Counted from the stretch's first letter, positions 1 to 11,717 are shown. The stretch is 64,000 nt of DNA from Dysidea avara (GCF_963678975.1 NC_089272.1:19667399-19731398); one strand, 5' to 3'. The notes: generated from the letters alone by a model not told the origin. A program made the numbers and translations.

Positions 1-385
1 GCGAGATATGGGCGTCCAAAATTTCGTTTTAATTTCTTCGTTTTTTCTTCTTATGCCGTACGGGGAGCTACGGGGGCTTCGATTTCTTTTCGCACACTTT
101 GCAAAAATTGCTATAAAATGCAAACGTGTAACTCGATTGCCTCGATCTTTGGCACAAATTATTAAGAACGTGTAACGGTGGATTCACGTACCAAGTTTGT
201 TGTAAGTCTGAGTAATATTCAAGGAGTTATGGACGTTTATTCACGTAAAAACAGATCAAACTTCTGTCACGGCTACAGGGTAAACCAAGCATAGAAATAA
301 CTTGAAAATTGGTGTGTAGATAGGCTGATCATCGTAGCAGTGCCTTTTGATAGTTTGAATAGCAATAGAGTTACAGCGACAAAGT

Positions 386-688
386 CAGTGGCGATTCTAG
401 ACCTGACCTACAGGGGGGGGGGCCCAGTAGGGAACAGCATAACTATTGTTGTTTGGCTATAGTATAAAGTAGAATTTTCAGGGGGGTCTGGGGTGCAACC
501 CCCAGAAGCTGCAGGATTTTTGCAATTTAAAGGCTTGAAAACAACCTAAAATTTGTTCTAAAAACATGAAAAATGCTAAAAATAACAATGCCAATCTATA
601 CAGCAACTTTTCCCCAAGATTTTTTAAAAGTTATTTTTTAACAGGGGGGGCCTTGGCCCCCCCTGGCCCCCCCTTAGAATCGCCTATG
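386..688. mobile_element. hAT-like MITE with 8-bp TSD GACAAAGT
   Basis: The ends are inverted: the left end starts CAGTGGCGATTCTA and the right end is the reverse complement of CATAGGCGATTCTA. An identical 8-bp direct repeat, GACAAAGT, flanks it at 378-385 and 689-696. An 8-bp TSD with CA-starting TIRs is typical of hAT elements. The interior is G-run and C-run rich and has no transposase, so it is non-autonomous. Confidence 0.85.
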
Positions 689-739
689 GACAAAGTTATA
701 AAGCAAAAACTAAGCAAGTGTAAAATCGCGGGATCGAGA

Positions 740-758
740 TACTCTAATAGAGCAGTCA
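740..758 (+). repeat. Dispersed 19-bp motif TACTCTAATAGAGCAGTCA
   Basis: Perfect copy of the recurrent motif, preceded by GATCGAGA. It lies outside the adjacent MITE, within the degraded composite-element copy. Confidence 0.8.
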
Positions 759-791
759 CCACGGGGTAAAAAAGGTGTGCAAAAAATGTCG

Positions 792-901
792 AAAAAAACA
801 ACTTACCAGAGTTCGAACCAGGGACCTCCATACCTAACACCTCCATACCTAACACCTCCATACCTAACACCTCCATCCTTAACCACTGAACCACTGCTAC
901 C
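792..901 (-). repeat. tRNA-like (SINE-head) Pol III unit with tandem 15-bp insertion
   Basis: On the minus strand the sequence begins GGTAGCAGTGGTTCAGTGG, a tRNA-like 5' part with an A-box (about 885-899), and later has GGTTCGAACTC, a B-box, at 809-819. A run of seven T on the minus strand (792-798) fits a Pol III terminator. Between the boxes, where a tRNA anticodon arm would be, a 15-bp unit (plus strand CTCCATACCTAACAC) is repeated just over three times at 826-878. This could be the head of a tRNA-derived SINE or a tRNA pseudogene. A functional tRNA is unlikely because of the expansion. Confidence 0.6.
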
Positions 902-1252
902 TTGACTGATCACCTTACTTAATTTCTGCTTTATAAATGAAATTTCTAGTTGAAATCTGCTTATAGTCAAACGTTTGTAATTTCATAGATCTACCAATAG
1001 AAGTTCTAGACTGTTCTAGAACATTCTATGTATTTTCTATTAGAAGTCCTCAAAAAATGTGCACTCTATTAGAGTATTACAATAATATTATCAAATATTG
1101 AATTAAATCATGCAATGAAATACATTTATAAATCTGTCTTCAATAATCATCATTGTATCTACATAGAAAAGAAGAAATGTGAGTAAAGACAAACCTCAAA
1201 GTCAGCCATAGGCTAGTTTTGGGGCCTTGTAAAGTACAAAAAGGAGTGAAAT

Positions 1253-1521
1253 CCACACAAAAACAGCCAAGCTGTGAAAAAATGGTGCAGCCTTAAAAAG
1301 CCTGGGTGAAAAAAGTTTTGAAATCAAAGGTGGCGGCCAAGAAATGGCTGCAATGATGTCAATGCTAAAAATTTTAATAATGGCTGTGTGCATTGTTAAA
1401 ATTTATTAGCATTAACATCATTGCAGCCATTTCTTGGCCACCACCTTTAATTTCAAAACTTTTTTCACTTAGGCTTTTTAAGGCCGCACCATTTTTTCAC
1501 AACTTGGCTGTTTTTGTGTAG
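1253..1521. mobile_element. Foldback element, FB-A type, copy 1
   Basis: A long imperfect palindrome: the left arm starts CCACACAAAAACAGCC and the right arm ends with its reverse complement, GGCTGTTTTTGTG. Arms are about 125 bp with a short asymmetric centre near 1380-1400. The same palindrome occurs at 32547-32804, and a related one forms the 5' end of the composite element. No ORF of note. Confidence 0.8.
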
Positions 1522-1717
1522 ATAATAACATTATGAGACCAACTAGATGTGATCATCATTCACATGTAACTAGTAGCTACTAATGTGCAAGGACTTGCAT
1601 GAGGAATAAAGTTTTCCTAAAATTAGCTATTTGCTAAGAAACTGCATGAGTGAGAAGGGTGGTGGCAGCTAATTGGTCATATTCATAGAGTTGAAGAATT
1701 ACACATAACTATATTCA

Positions 1718-2856
1718 AATGTTTTGGTAGACCTTTTGGTTAAATACATAAACTATAGCTACCTGCCCATTTCTTTGTTATGTTGTAAATGAGTTTCTGG
1801 TCACCTTTTAGCAGCAATGTGTGAACAAAATTCTATCATGTCAGCAAGGTAAGAGTTTAATCTCAGAGGCTCATAAGATGGAATGCAATCCATCTATGTA
1901 CATGTGTCCTGCTTAACTATGTTACCTGATCCTGCATGGTGGTAGCTGCAGCTTTATGTGTTTAAAGTGTCAAGTGTTCACAATTTTTCCACAGCAATAT
2001 GTGAAACACGTTGCTCTTCAAAGCAGGCAGTGAAGTGTAACTTAATAATCTACTCTATGAATTTCCACACTGGGCATCCACCACAGCACGTTAATGTTAT
2101 TTCATTAGTGGTTATATCCATTTAGTGGCTTGAAGTAACAGCTGTTAGTGTGTTTGTGTCGCCAATGCTTGGAAGGGACTTATATACTTTGCTATTCATT
2201 CATGTAAGCATGGTCTATAGACATTTTGAATCACAAAAAACTTCTATAGCTGCTAACGGTCTGTCACTATCAAATGCATGAATTTTAGTAGGCACAATCA
2301 AAGTTTGGTAATTGTAAGGTTTCAGCCAGGGTTGATGCTCAGTTGCTGTTGCTGCTTCCTTGAGCAAGAAAGGTTACTCACATTGCTCCGGTTTACCCAG
2401 TTGTTAAATAGGGACCTTTCTTAAATGGTGACTTTTTTGGTAGCCCTACTTTTAAATGCTTTTGGTTGAATACATATTAAACTTTAACATTACTTTGTTC
2501 TGTTGTAAATGAATTTCTAGTCACCTGTTAGCAACTATTGTGTGCACTATAATAAATATCTACATGTCAGGAACATGCATTAAGTATGTAGCAAAGTAAG
2601 TTTCAATCACAGAGGCTCTTAAGATGGAATGCAATCCATCTATGCACATGTGTCCTGCTAATGGTGGTAGCTAGCTTTTTCTATATTAAAACTAACTTAA
2701 AAGTGCCAAGTGTTCACAATAATCTCCACAGTGATGTGTGAAGCATATTGAGCAAAAGCTCTTCGAAGTAGAGAGTAATGTGTAGTGCAAAAAATTCTAT
2801 GAATTTGCATACTGGGAATCCACCACAGCACATTATTTCATTAGTGTTAATGGTTA
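1718..2856. repeat. Tandem duplicated segment, two units of about 0.7 kb
   Basis: Unit A (about 1718-2440) and unit B (about 2440-2856, resuming at 6501-7060) share ordered blocks: GATGGAATGCAATCCATC, CATCCACCACAGCA-like and CAGCTGTTAGT. Unit B is split by the composite element at 2857-6500, so unit A preserves the uninterrupted sequence at the insertion point. No coding content seen. Confidence 0.75.
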
Positions 2857-3175
2857 TCTAATCCAAAACAGCCAAGCTGTAAAAAAAGTGTGCGGCCCTC
2901 AGAAAGGCTATGGTGAAATAAGATGTGAAATCCAAGGTGGCGGCCAAGAAATGGCTGTGATGGTAGGTTAATGGTAAAAATTTTAATAATGACAATTCAG
3001 GTAAATTTTGTGAAGCGGCACAAAAATTCACCTGAATTGTCGTTATTAAAATTTTTACCATTAACCTACCATCACAGCCATTTCTTGGCCGCCACCTTGG
3101 ATTTCACATCTTTTTGCACCATAGCCTTTCTGAGGGCCACACACTTTTTTTACAGCTTGGCTGTTTTGGATTAGA
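2857..3175. repeat. 5' foldback (FB-B) of composite copy 1
   Basis: Palindrome running from TCTAATCCAAAACAGCC to GGCTGTTTTGGATTAGA, with arms of about 150 bp and a short loop near 3005-3025. The two arms are nearly identical, so short ORFs appear in both orientations; they are palindrome artefacts. Confidence 0.85.
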
Positions 3176-3192
3176 TTTCATTTCTTTTTGTA

Positions 3193-3223
3193 TTTGTATA
3201 CCCCAAAGCCGGCCTATGGCCAG
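3193..3223. repeat. Short palindrome CCCCAAAGC...GCTTTGGG
   Basis: A compact inverted repeat (CCAAAGCCGGCC / GGCCAGCTTTGG) directly downstream of the foldback, also present at about 33160-33190 in copy 2. It could form a cruciform or RNA hairpin. Confidence 0.6.
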
Positions 3224-3340
3224 CTTTGGGACTTTTTTAACCTATGTTTTTTTCTTTACTACAGGAAGAAGTAAAAATGAAGTAGATATACTTTAAATAT
3301 TTTATCAGTAAATGTACAAATTATATATATAATACATATG

Positions 3341-3446
3341 TGACCGGATTTGCAAAAAGGGGCCTTCCACACACATCCAATTTGCCAACTTTAACAATTG
3401 ATAACTTCAGATTGGAAAGAGCTATTGCCTTGAAATTTGGGCAGTG
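3341..3446 (+). mobile_element. Truncated TGTGACCGG-ended MITE
   Basis: Begins TGTGACCGGATTTGC and matches about 105 bp of the reverse complement of the complete MITE at 58518-58748, up to TTGAAATTTGG. There it stops and the satellite array begins. It is absent from composite copy 2, so it inserted into copy 1 and lost its other end. Confidence 0.75.
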
Positions 3447-5668
3447 GTGATTTCTTTGCAGCTGAACTCTCCACATGATGGTTTCTTTTTAGCTGAACTC
3501 TCTACAAGGCAATTTCTTCTAGCTGATCTCTCTACAGGGAGATTTGTTTGTAGCTGAACTATCTACAAGGTAACTTCTTCTAGCTGATCTCTCTAAAGGG
3601 TGATTTGTTCATAGCTGAATTCTGTACAGGTGATGTGTTTGCAGCTGAGCTCTTTACAAAATGGTTTCTTTGTAGCTGAACTCTCTACAAAGTAACTTCT
3701 TCTAACTGATCTTTCTACAGGGTGATTTGTTTGTAGCTGAACTATCTACAAGGTAATATCTTCTAGCTGATCTCTCTACAGGGTGATTTGTTTGTAGCTG
3801 AATTCTGTACAGGTAATTTGTTTGCAGCTGAGCTCTTTACAGAATGGTTTCTTTGTAGCTGAACTCTCTACAAGGTAATTTCTTCTAGCTGATCTCTCTA
3901 CAGGGAGATTTGTTTGTAGCTGAACTATCTACAAGGTAACTTCTTCTAGCTGATCTCTCTACAGGGTGATTTGTTTGTAGATGAATTCTGTACAGGTGAT
4001 TTGTTTGCAGCTGAGTTCTTTACAGAATGGTTTCTTTGTAGCTGAACTCTCTAAAAGGTAACTTCTTCTAACTGATCTTTCTACAGGGTAATTTGTTTCT
4101 GGCAGAATTTTCTACAGGGTGATTTCTTTGCAGCTGAACTCTCTACATGGTGGTTTCTTTGTAGCTGAACTCTCTACAAGGTAACTTCTTCTAGCTGATC
4201 TCTCTACAGGGTGATTTGTTTGTAGCTGAACGATCTACAAGGTAACTTCTTCTAGCTGATCTCTCTACAGGGTGGTTTCTTTGTAGCTGAACTCTCTAAA
4301 AGGTAACTTCTTCTAACTGATCTTTCTACAGGGCAATTTGTTTGTGGCTGTATTTTCTACAGGGTGATTTGTTTGCAGCTGAACTCTCTACATGGTGGTT
4401 TCTTTGTAGCTGAACTCTCTACAAAGTAATTTCTTCTAGCTGATCTCTCTACAGGGTGATTTGTTTGTAGCTGAATTCTGTACAGGTGATTTGTTTGCAG
4501 CTGAGCTCTTTACAGAATGGTTTCTTTGTAGCTGAACTCTCTACAAGGTAACTTCTTCTAACTAATCTTTCTACAGGGCAATTTGTTCGTGGCAGAATTT
4601 TATACAGGGTGATTTCTTTTCAGCTGAACTCTCTACATGGTGGTTTCTTTATAGCTGAACTCTCTACAAGGTAACTTCTTCTAGCTGATCTCTCTACAGG
4701 GTGATTTGTTTGTAGCTGAACGATCTACAAGGTAACTTCTTCTAGCTGATCTCTCTACAGGGAGATTTGTTTGTAGCTGAACTCTCTACAGGTGATTTGT
4801 TTGAAGCTGAACTCTCTAAATGATGGTTTCTTTGTAGCTGAACTCTCTACAAGTTAACTTCTTCTAGCTAATCTCTCTACATGGTGATTTGTTTGTAGCT
4901 GAATTCTGTATAGGTGATTTGTTTGCAGCTGAGCTCTTTAAATAATGGTTTCTTTGTAGCTGAGCTCTCTCAAGGTAACTTCTTCTAGCTGATGTCTTTA
5001 CAGGGTCACTAGTTTGTAGCTGTATTCTCTACATGGTGGTTTCTTTGTAACTGAACTCTCTACAAGGTAACTTTTTCTAGCTCATCTTTCTACAGGGTGA
5101 TTTATTTGTAGCTGAATTCTTTATAGGTGATTTGTTTGCAGCTGAGCTCTTTAAAGAATGGTTTCTTTGTAGCTGAACTCTCTACAAGGTACCTTCTTCT
5201 AGCTGATGTCTCTACAAGGTCTCTAGTTTGTAGCTGAGCTCTCTACATGGTGGTTTTTTTGTAACTGAACTCTCTACAAGGTGACCTCTTCTAGCTGATC
5301 TTTCTACAGTGTGATTTGTTTGAAGCCGAACTCTCTACAAGGTAACTTCTTCTAGCTGATCTCTCTACAGGGAGATTTGTTTGTAGCTGAACTCTCTACA
5401 TGATGGTTTCTTTGTAGCTGAACTCTTTGCAAAGTAACTTCTTCTATTGATCTCTCCACAGGGCGATTTGTTTGTAGCTGAACTCTACATGGTGGTTTCT
5501 TTGTAGCTGAACTCTACAAGGTGATTTTTTCTAGCTGAACTATCTCTTTCCATAGTTGCATGAACTCCCTACAAGGTAACTTCTTCTAGCTGATCTCTCT
5601 ACAGGGTGACTTGTGTGTAGCTGATCTCTATACAGGTTTCTTATTTCTAGCTGATCTCTTGAATTCTC
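3447..5668 (+). repeat. Tandem array, 61-bp dimer of about 30-bp units
   Basis: Units alternate between GTTTGTAGCTGAACTCTCTA-type and CTTCTAGCTGATCTCTCTAC-type halves, joined by ACAAGGTAA or ACAGGGTGA. One pair is about 61 bp. Many halves are diverged or rearranged into higher-order blocks. The array ends in the 3' module with AGGGTGACTGCTCTATTA. It is non-coding and part of the composite element. Confidence 0.9.
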
Positions 5669-6500
5669 TTCAGGGTGACTGCTCTATTACGATGACTGCT
5701 CTATTAGAGTATCTCGATCTCGCACTTGCCGCACCAAGTTGGATTTCGTGTTATAACTCCGTGGCTTTAAGTCTGATTCTTCTACACCATTGATGAGCCT
5801 TTCTAAGATGATTACTCCATCTGTACAACGATTTTCAAAGCATTACCCTAAGCGGTTTATCTGGTAGGCGTGGCAAGCAGTCGTTTTTTTATTAGCTGAT
5901 CTCGATTGCGTAATTGTTACACACTGTTGGTTTTTTCATTGTATCTTCCTGGTTTTTAGCTCGATTTCTTTCAAACCACAAAAGGTTTGAGGTTCAATAG
6001 TTAACCTATTCACCCACCGATTTTCAGCTTCTTCCCATGTGCGGTTTACCCTGTAGGCGTGACAACATATTGGTGTTATTTGTCGTGAATAATCGCTCAT
6101 AACTCTTTGCCTGTTTATGGTATTCCAGCCAAAGTTGGTACCGAGATGCGCCTTTATATTCCCCTTCTGTGTGCCAAATTTTAAGGCAATCGGATATGGC
6201 GTTCGAGTGTTATAGCAGTTTTTGTAAGTGTGCGACAAGAAAAAGAAGAAAAAAAACGAAGAAACTGAGCCAATTTTTGAAGTCGCATATCTCGGGAATG
6301 CGAGAAGTGATTTCGCTAAAATTTGGAATGTGGAGTGCTGCAGTTGGAGGGAATCTCCACAGCAAAAATCGCCTTGTTTCATCAAGGAAGCACAGAGCTA
6401 CGGAGGTGCGAAAATTGCGTTTTCTTTCTTCCTGTCAATATACTCACGGGTGTTACACGCCGGCTTCTTGGGCCGCACGACACACTACCGTGTGTCTTGA
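5669..6500 (+). repeat. Conserved 3' module of composite element, with terminal hairpin
   Basis: This 0.8-kb block is shared with 35606-36425, with 44614-45350 (inverted) and with 1-760 (inverted). Part of it stays open as a 149-codon minus-strand frame (5936-6385), but I treat this as chance: other copies have stops. The terminal GACACAC/GTGTGTC stem lies 4 bases from the 3' end. Confidence 0.75.
5677..5711 (-). repeat. Dispersed 19-bp motif, 1.7 copies
   Basis: A partial copy (5677-5690) followed by a perfect minus-strand copy (5693-5711), then TCTCGATC, at the junction of array and 3' module. Confidence 0.8.
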
Positions 6501-6732
6501 TATTCGTTTTAATGGCTTGAAGGAACAGCTGTTAGTCTGTGTGCCAATAGTTTGAAAGGACTTTATACTTTGCTATTGATTTTGACTCATGCATGTGTGC
6601 AAGCACGGACATTATAAATCACAAAAAAATTCTGTAGCTGCTAACAGTCTGTCACTGTCAAATCCATTACCTTTGGTAGGCACAATCAGTGCTTTGATAC
6701 ATGGAAAAATTTAATGTTGTGTAGTAGCTAGT

Positions 6733-6969
<237 letters not shown>

Positions 6970-7319
6970 TAAATGAGGCAGTTAAAGTGGTCTGAGTTTG
7001 GTAATTGACTCAGAGGTTTCAATCAGGTTTGATGCCCAGTACAGTTACCCAGGTGTTAAGCGGCAACCTAGTGACAACTGGAGAGGCAGACCATCCATAG
7101 CTATGATATAACATATGTAGTGGGTGAAGGTACAGGTGATACTGCCATGCCCACACATTCACATGAGATACTGTATGGTACACCTTTCTGTGAGTTACGC
7201 ATAATACTAGTCCTGCCCTCGAAGGATTATGCTTACGATGACTCTTAGCACCAGCCTACATGAGTAGCTAGCACACAGATGCAGTCAGGTAGGCAAGTGG
7301 TAGCTGAAGGTATTGTCTT

Positions 7320-7340
7320 TTGTGTGTGTTTGTATGTGTA

Positions 7341-7372
<32 letters not shown>

Positions 7373-7387
7373 TGTGTGTGTGTGTGT
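7320..7387. repeat. Microsatellite (TG)n
   Basis: A TG run of about 68 bp with occasional TA interruptions. Confidence 0.95.
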
Positions 7388-10300
7388 TGGGCTTTGCTCT
7401 GTTAGTGTAGGCTAAGGCTGACTAAGAAGTTGACAGGAATGCATTCAAGCACATAAATATTTTTACTAATCAGTGTGGACACAATCTAATTAGCCACTGT
7501 GCATCCACCGCACTAGCTATATGGCTGCGCATGGATGAGGTCACTGCTCTATCATGCTCGTATATATATACCAACAGCATGCATGCATGCACAGATTGCA
7601 CACAATCACCTTAGCTGCATGTTTCTTCCGATTGTTCTAGTCGCAGTTAATAACGAGGCTCTAGCAATGATGCAGCTTGTTGTCATCCAGAACTAGAACA
7701 GTGCTTGTGCTCCATGGCAGACTTACCTGCAAGTATAGCTATAAAAACTGTCACAGCATTTATGATCGTTCATAGATATCGCCTCTTCCATCCTTTTCCG
7801 ACAGTTTCTAGCGACGCCAAAATTAATTGTATACCTTTGCTACAGTAGCTAGCTACAGTGCTACACGAATTTGGCGGCTACAAAATCGCATGTTACTTGC
7901 TGGTAAAAGGAGTAGAGGATAACACCCCCTGGGTCGAGAGACAACTGGGTGCATACCACAAGCACTCATCATCTCTAGTACAACTACCTCACAGTGAATT
8001 GGTTAAGTCTACTTTATAGATGACTGCAAGTGCAAGCTACCCTGACATAGGGAACTTTGCAGAAAGACATATACAGTAGGAAGAACTACATTTGTAGCAA
8101 TTGTGAGGTAAGAAGATGTGGCTAATTCATGATTCATTATTAATTTGTTATCTATCATTGCATGGCAGTGGGATCTACCATCAACATCACCTAGCTACGT
8201 AAAGTTGTCAAAGGAAGTTACAAAGTAGTTACTGATGCTTTCAAAACTTGGACTGCTGATGATGTCTTGTGGTAGTACTGTAGATGAAATCACATAGTAA
8301 GTTCTGCTATAGTTCTTGGAAATGAGTATTTTGTGGTCTATTGAAGTTAGGCAGTGGAGAAACCTGTGATCATGGCTGGATCTTGTGAAAGCTATGAATG
8401 ACACTGTACAAGGAATAGTATACATTAATTCAAGGTTTGTCACAGAAAAAAATTGCCATAGCAATATTTTTATTGTAACAACATTTTTACAGATGCTACC
8501 TATAAGAACTATACATAACTAGTGATGAAACAGATTAGGAGAAGAAAGCTGCACTCAATGGACAGAAGTAAAAGAGCAAATCTACATTAATTGTAGTGAT
8601 GTAACATCCCTCAGAAAAAAAGAATCCTGAAGGTGTCAAGAACTTCAATTTGTGAACTGAAAATTATAGTTGCTGTACAAATGATGTGCTTTTTTACTTA
8701 TTAATGAAATACATATTGTGGGTAGTAAATACAACACAGGAGCGAGACATTGCTAGCTATATTACTAGCGCAGTATAAAGCAGATGCACAATATAGAAAA
8801 TGTTGATTTCAGCTACAGGATTTTTTACATCCTGTATGCATTTCACAGTGTTAAAATGTACATTTCTTCACTGCCTCATTTCCAGCACCATTCTAGATGC
8901 AGTAAATCTTTCTCTATCCTCTATATGAAACTTTACTGAAATCTATTGCACTAGTAAAATATATGACTTGCTATGTAATATTATGTGTGTATAACTATGT
9001 GTAACTGGTAGCATATGGTTTTATTATATGTACATATAGCTATGTATCATTGCCATTCAATGTCATCATAATAGTCCAGAAAGTAACAAACCAAGGTTCT
9101 CTTTAGACGTATCTAAGTTATGCTGCTTACGTACTAGTACATTAAATATTAATGTACATATCTATTATGCATGCACACAAATGCATATAGTGCAACCGGG
9201 CATGTACTTCCAAAAAGTTAAATTTCATGTTTCTGGTTATAACTTGAGACATACACCACACATCTTAATTCTGTTTTTTGCACATGGTTATACTCATGTA
9301 TCTGTACATATCTGTACAGAGGTTACCATGGCAACAACCACAATTATCTCAAAAATGGTATATTTATGGTTTTTGGTTTTTTCGTATCTAGTTTTACATA
9401 CTTTTGAGTTTTTCAATAATTTTCTAGTAGATGAATGGTCTCATCAAGCCCGACAATTTGTAGTACCAGATTTGTAAAAAAATGTTTTAAAAGTAAGTTA
9501 TGGTGAATTTTGTGATTTTCATAGGGTTTTGAAAAAATGTATCTAGTTTCACATACTTCAAAATTTTTACATATACTCATTATTTTCTGAAAGGAGATAG
9601 ATATTCCTAAAATTTGTAGCTGGGGTTTTGTAAATTTCTTTTTAGTTTTTGTTTTATGACATCGTAAAGTCAGATTATGGATTTTTCTGTGAAATTTGTT
9701 GAAAACCACAATTTATAAAAGTACGCTCTGAGACACTGCAAATATGTATAACCACAAAAAAACAAATTATGAAATACTAATGAGCAAAGCAACACATGAA
9801 AGGATAAAAGCATTATAGAATGTATCTAGTGGCATATAGAAATAAATGCGTGGGCGAGGAAGTAAAATAAGTTTGGAGGTTTATGCCCGCTCCGGTTGCA
9901 CTATACATACAATGGTTTGACAAGCTATGCAATAAGAACTATACACACAGATTTTCATGCTTGTATTGACTATATTACAGCACCTTATTTCAATTGTAGT
10001 TTTTGCAAGTTGCTAACATATTTTCTAAAATTAGATTGCAATTCTGCATTAGTGTACACAATTGGTGGCTATAAATGGCTGCAAGCTGTTACTAGTAAAT
10101 ATAAAACTTCAGATGTGGAGCATCTCTGCATCAAATGTAACTTTATATGGGTAATTAAGTAATTACACAATAGAAAATATGTATAGAATCTAGCAGGAGG
10201 ACAATCAACTCAACACAGATGTAGTATACCAACTTCCATATAATAAAAAAAATAATGTTGCTCAAAACTTCACATCATCAAACTTAGAAATGGAGCATGC

Positions 10301-10911
10301 ATAAATTATAGTTTTCACTTTGTTTCACATTTTGTTGTAGTGGGAAATCAGCAACTCTATCTATATGTGTATTTGACCATTACTATTAAAAGTTCTGGTA
10401 TTATTGTTAACTGGTGAAGCGGGCCACTGAAACCAAAATTACTTTATCACCAAAAGGAGTATTATGTAAAAACTTTTTTAGTGGTCCAACTAATTCATAT
10501 TATAAATTATATGCATGCAGTAGATGTGTTCCATATTAATTGAAACACTCAAAGGTGTTGCTATAGCACATTTGGAGTGCAGGAGTAGTACAGTATTGTG
10601 TAATAGCAGCACATATGGTGTGCTGCAGTTGCTCACACAGTGTTACAGAGGAGCACTAAAGTGTTACAAGAAGAGTAACACGAAGGTTGTTATATAGCTT
10701 TAGTGGGTGTTATAGTGACACACTAGGCATTCTTTTATGTTTTCTGATGCTTTGATGAGGTGGAACCGCTTTAATTCCTTCACTTGCATTGATAGTTATT
10801 TAGGAAACACATACGAAAATATTTTTACACCAAGATTTTTATCAGGAAATAATTTTGCACGAAATAAAGCGAATTACGGTACACTTTACTTCCTTGAATT
10901 CTATATTTTGT
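7388..10911. other. No gene recognised; AT-rich intergenic DNA
   Basis: Only short frames without family similarity. Around 9340-9620 a sentence-like block (ATGTATCTAGTTT and variants) is repeated twice, suggesting an old diverged repeat. A possible minus-strand donor, CTTGCAG followed by GTAAGT, lies near 7727, but no coding exon can be supported. Confidence 0.5.
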
Positions 10912-10965
10912 CAGGGCCGCCGAGAGAAATTAAAGGGCCCAGGGAAAAGAGTTAAAGGCCCCAGG
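10912..10965 (+). mobile_element. End fragment of the GGGCCGCC-family hAT-like MITE
   Basis: CAGGGCCGCCGAGAGAAATT and the following GGCCC-rich 30 bases match the inverted right end of the MITE at 11180-16403 (its part at 11460-11520 plus 16387-16403). Only one end is present. Confidence 0.65.
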
Positions 10966-11300
10966 GGCAGATTCAGATTTTTAAAAGGGGGATTCCACTC
11001 TGGATCACAACTAGAAAAAATGTTCATTATACATGCTGACAATGACAATAGTCGCTCCTCATTACCAAGTTTGGATGGACATAAGGTTATGATTAAAAGA
11101 AAATGAATTACAGATGTATGGGAATGCAAATTTAAGGCAACATAGTGCAGCAGTGAAAAGACTGCTGCTGTTAGGTAACCAGGGCCGCCCACAGGGGGGG
11201 AGGGGGGGGCAACTGGGGCATTTTTCCCCGGGCCCCAGCCTGAAAGGGGTCCCAGGAGGCCCCATGAAGGGCCCCTGAATACCTGTTTAAAAGATCGATA

Positions 11301-11346
11301 TACTCTAATAGAGCAGTCAGATCTAAATACTCTAATAGAGCAGTCA
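11301..11346 (+). repeat. Two dispersed 19-bp motifs
   Basis: Perfect copies at 11301-11319 and 11328-11346, the first preceded by GATCGATA, inside the hAT-like MITE. Confidence 0.85.
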
Positions 11347-11717
11347 CAGTATTCTTCAGAGGAGCGGTGTAGCAAGCTTATAGATAAGGAGATATGGTTG
11401 GTGATGGGTAGTTATTGTCATTGCCAGCAGGTAGTGACCTTTTTTTTTTTTTTTGGTCTTCACCTTACAACTTGGGTGAAGGGCCCCACTTTAACTCTTT
11501 GCCCTGGGCCCCTTAATTAAAAAAAAAAATAAAAAAAATAAAAATCACGTGACGCGAGTGTGGCTAGGGTCTTCCTCTTCTTCCCTTGAAGAGTTTAAGA
11601 CCCGGGAACTGCGTCTTTTTGTGTTTATTTTGTGTTACTCTACCCGTCCCAGTCGAATTACCGACTGGGATAGTCGCCAGCCTCGCCAGAAGACATTTTT
11701 AGACGTAAACTTTTGGA

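Larger units (their letters stand above)
1..760 (-). mobile_element. Partial, diverged copy of the composite element's 3' module (minus orientation)
   Basis: Read on the plus strand this stretch aligns with the reverse complement of the 3' modules at 5690-6330 and 35610-36240. The landmarks come in the same order: a T/C-rich run, CGCACACTTT-like block, a block near 225-285 ending in CTACAGGGTAAACC, then GATCGAGA followed by the 19-bp TACTCTAATAGAGCAGTCA motif at 740-758. The copy is cut by the left edge of the window and interrupted by a 303-bp MITE at 386-688. No convincing coding frame is present. Confidence 0.6.
2857..6500 (+). mobile_element. Composite Helitron/HINE-like element, full copy 1
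   Basis: Starts TCTAATCCAAAACAG and ends GTGTGTCTTGA. It has three parts: a 5' foldback (2857-3175), a tandem array (about 3447-5668) and a unique 3' module (about 5669-6500) ending in the hairpin GACACAC-TACC-GTGTGTC. Comparison with tandem unit A shows insertion between A2856 and T6501 with no longer target duplication, as for Helitrons; a 2-bp AT TSD cannot be excluded. The 3' end CTTGA is not the canonical CTRR. A foldback, an internal tandem array and a 3' stem-loop fit Helentron-associated (HINE/DINE-like) elements. No Rep/helicase is encoded, so it is non-autonomous. Confidence 0.7.

Noticed and set aside
2858-3174. Matching 67-codon frames on opposite strands
   Set aside because: The two frames are identical because they are the two arms of a palindrome.
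3447-5668. CRISPR-like array
   Set aside because: The repeats are directly adjacent dimers without unique spacers, in an animal genome.
5936-6385. 149-codon minus-strand frame in the composite element
   Set aside because: Other copies of the same block are broken by stops, and no domain is visible; kept only as a hint of old coding sequence.
2857-6500. LTR retrotransposon interpretation of the two large similar blocks
   Set aside because: The blocks lie 26 kb apart with unrelated sequence between, carry no primer-binding site or polypurine tract, and have foldback and hairpin ends.
10911-11375. 154-codon minus-strand frame rich in Gly and Pro
   Set aside because: It spans G-run and C-run parts of two MITEs and so is low-complexity repeat translation.
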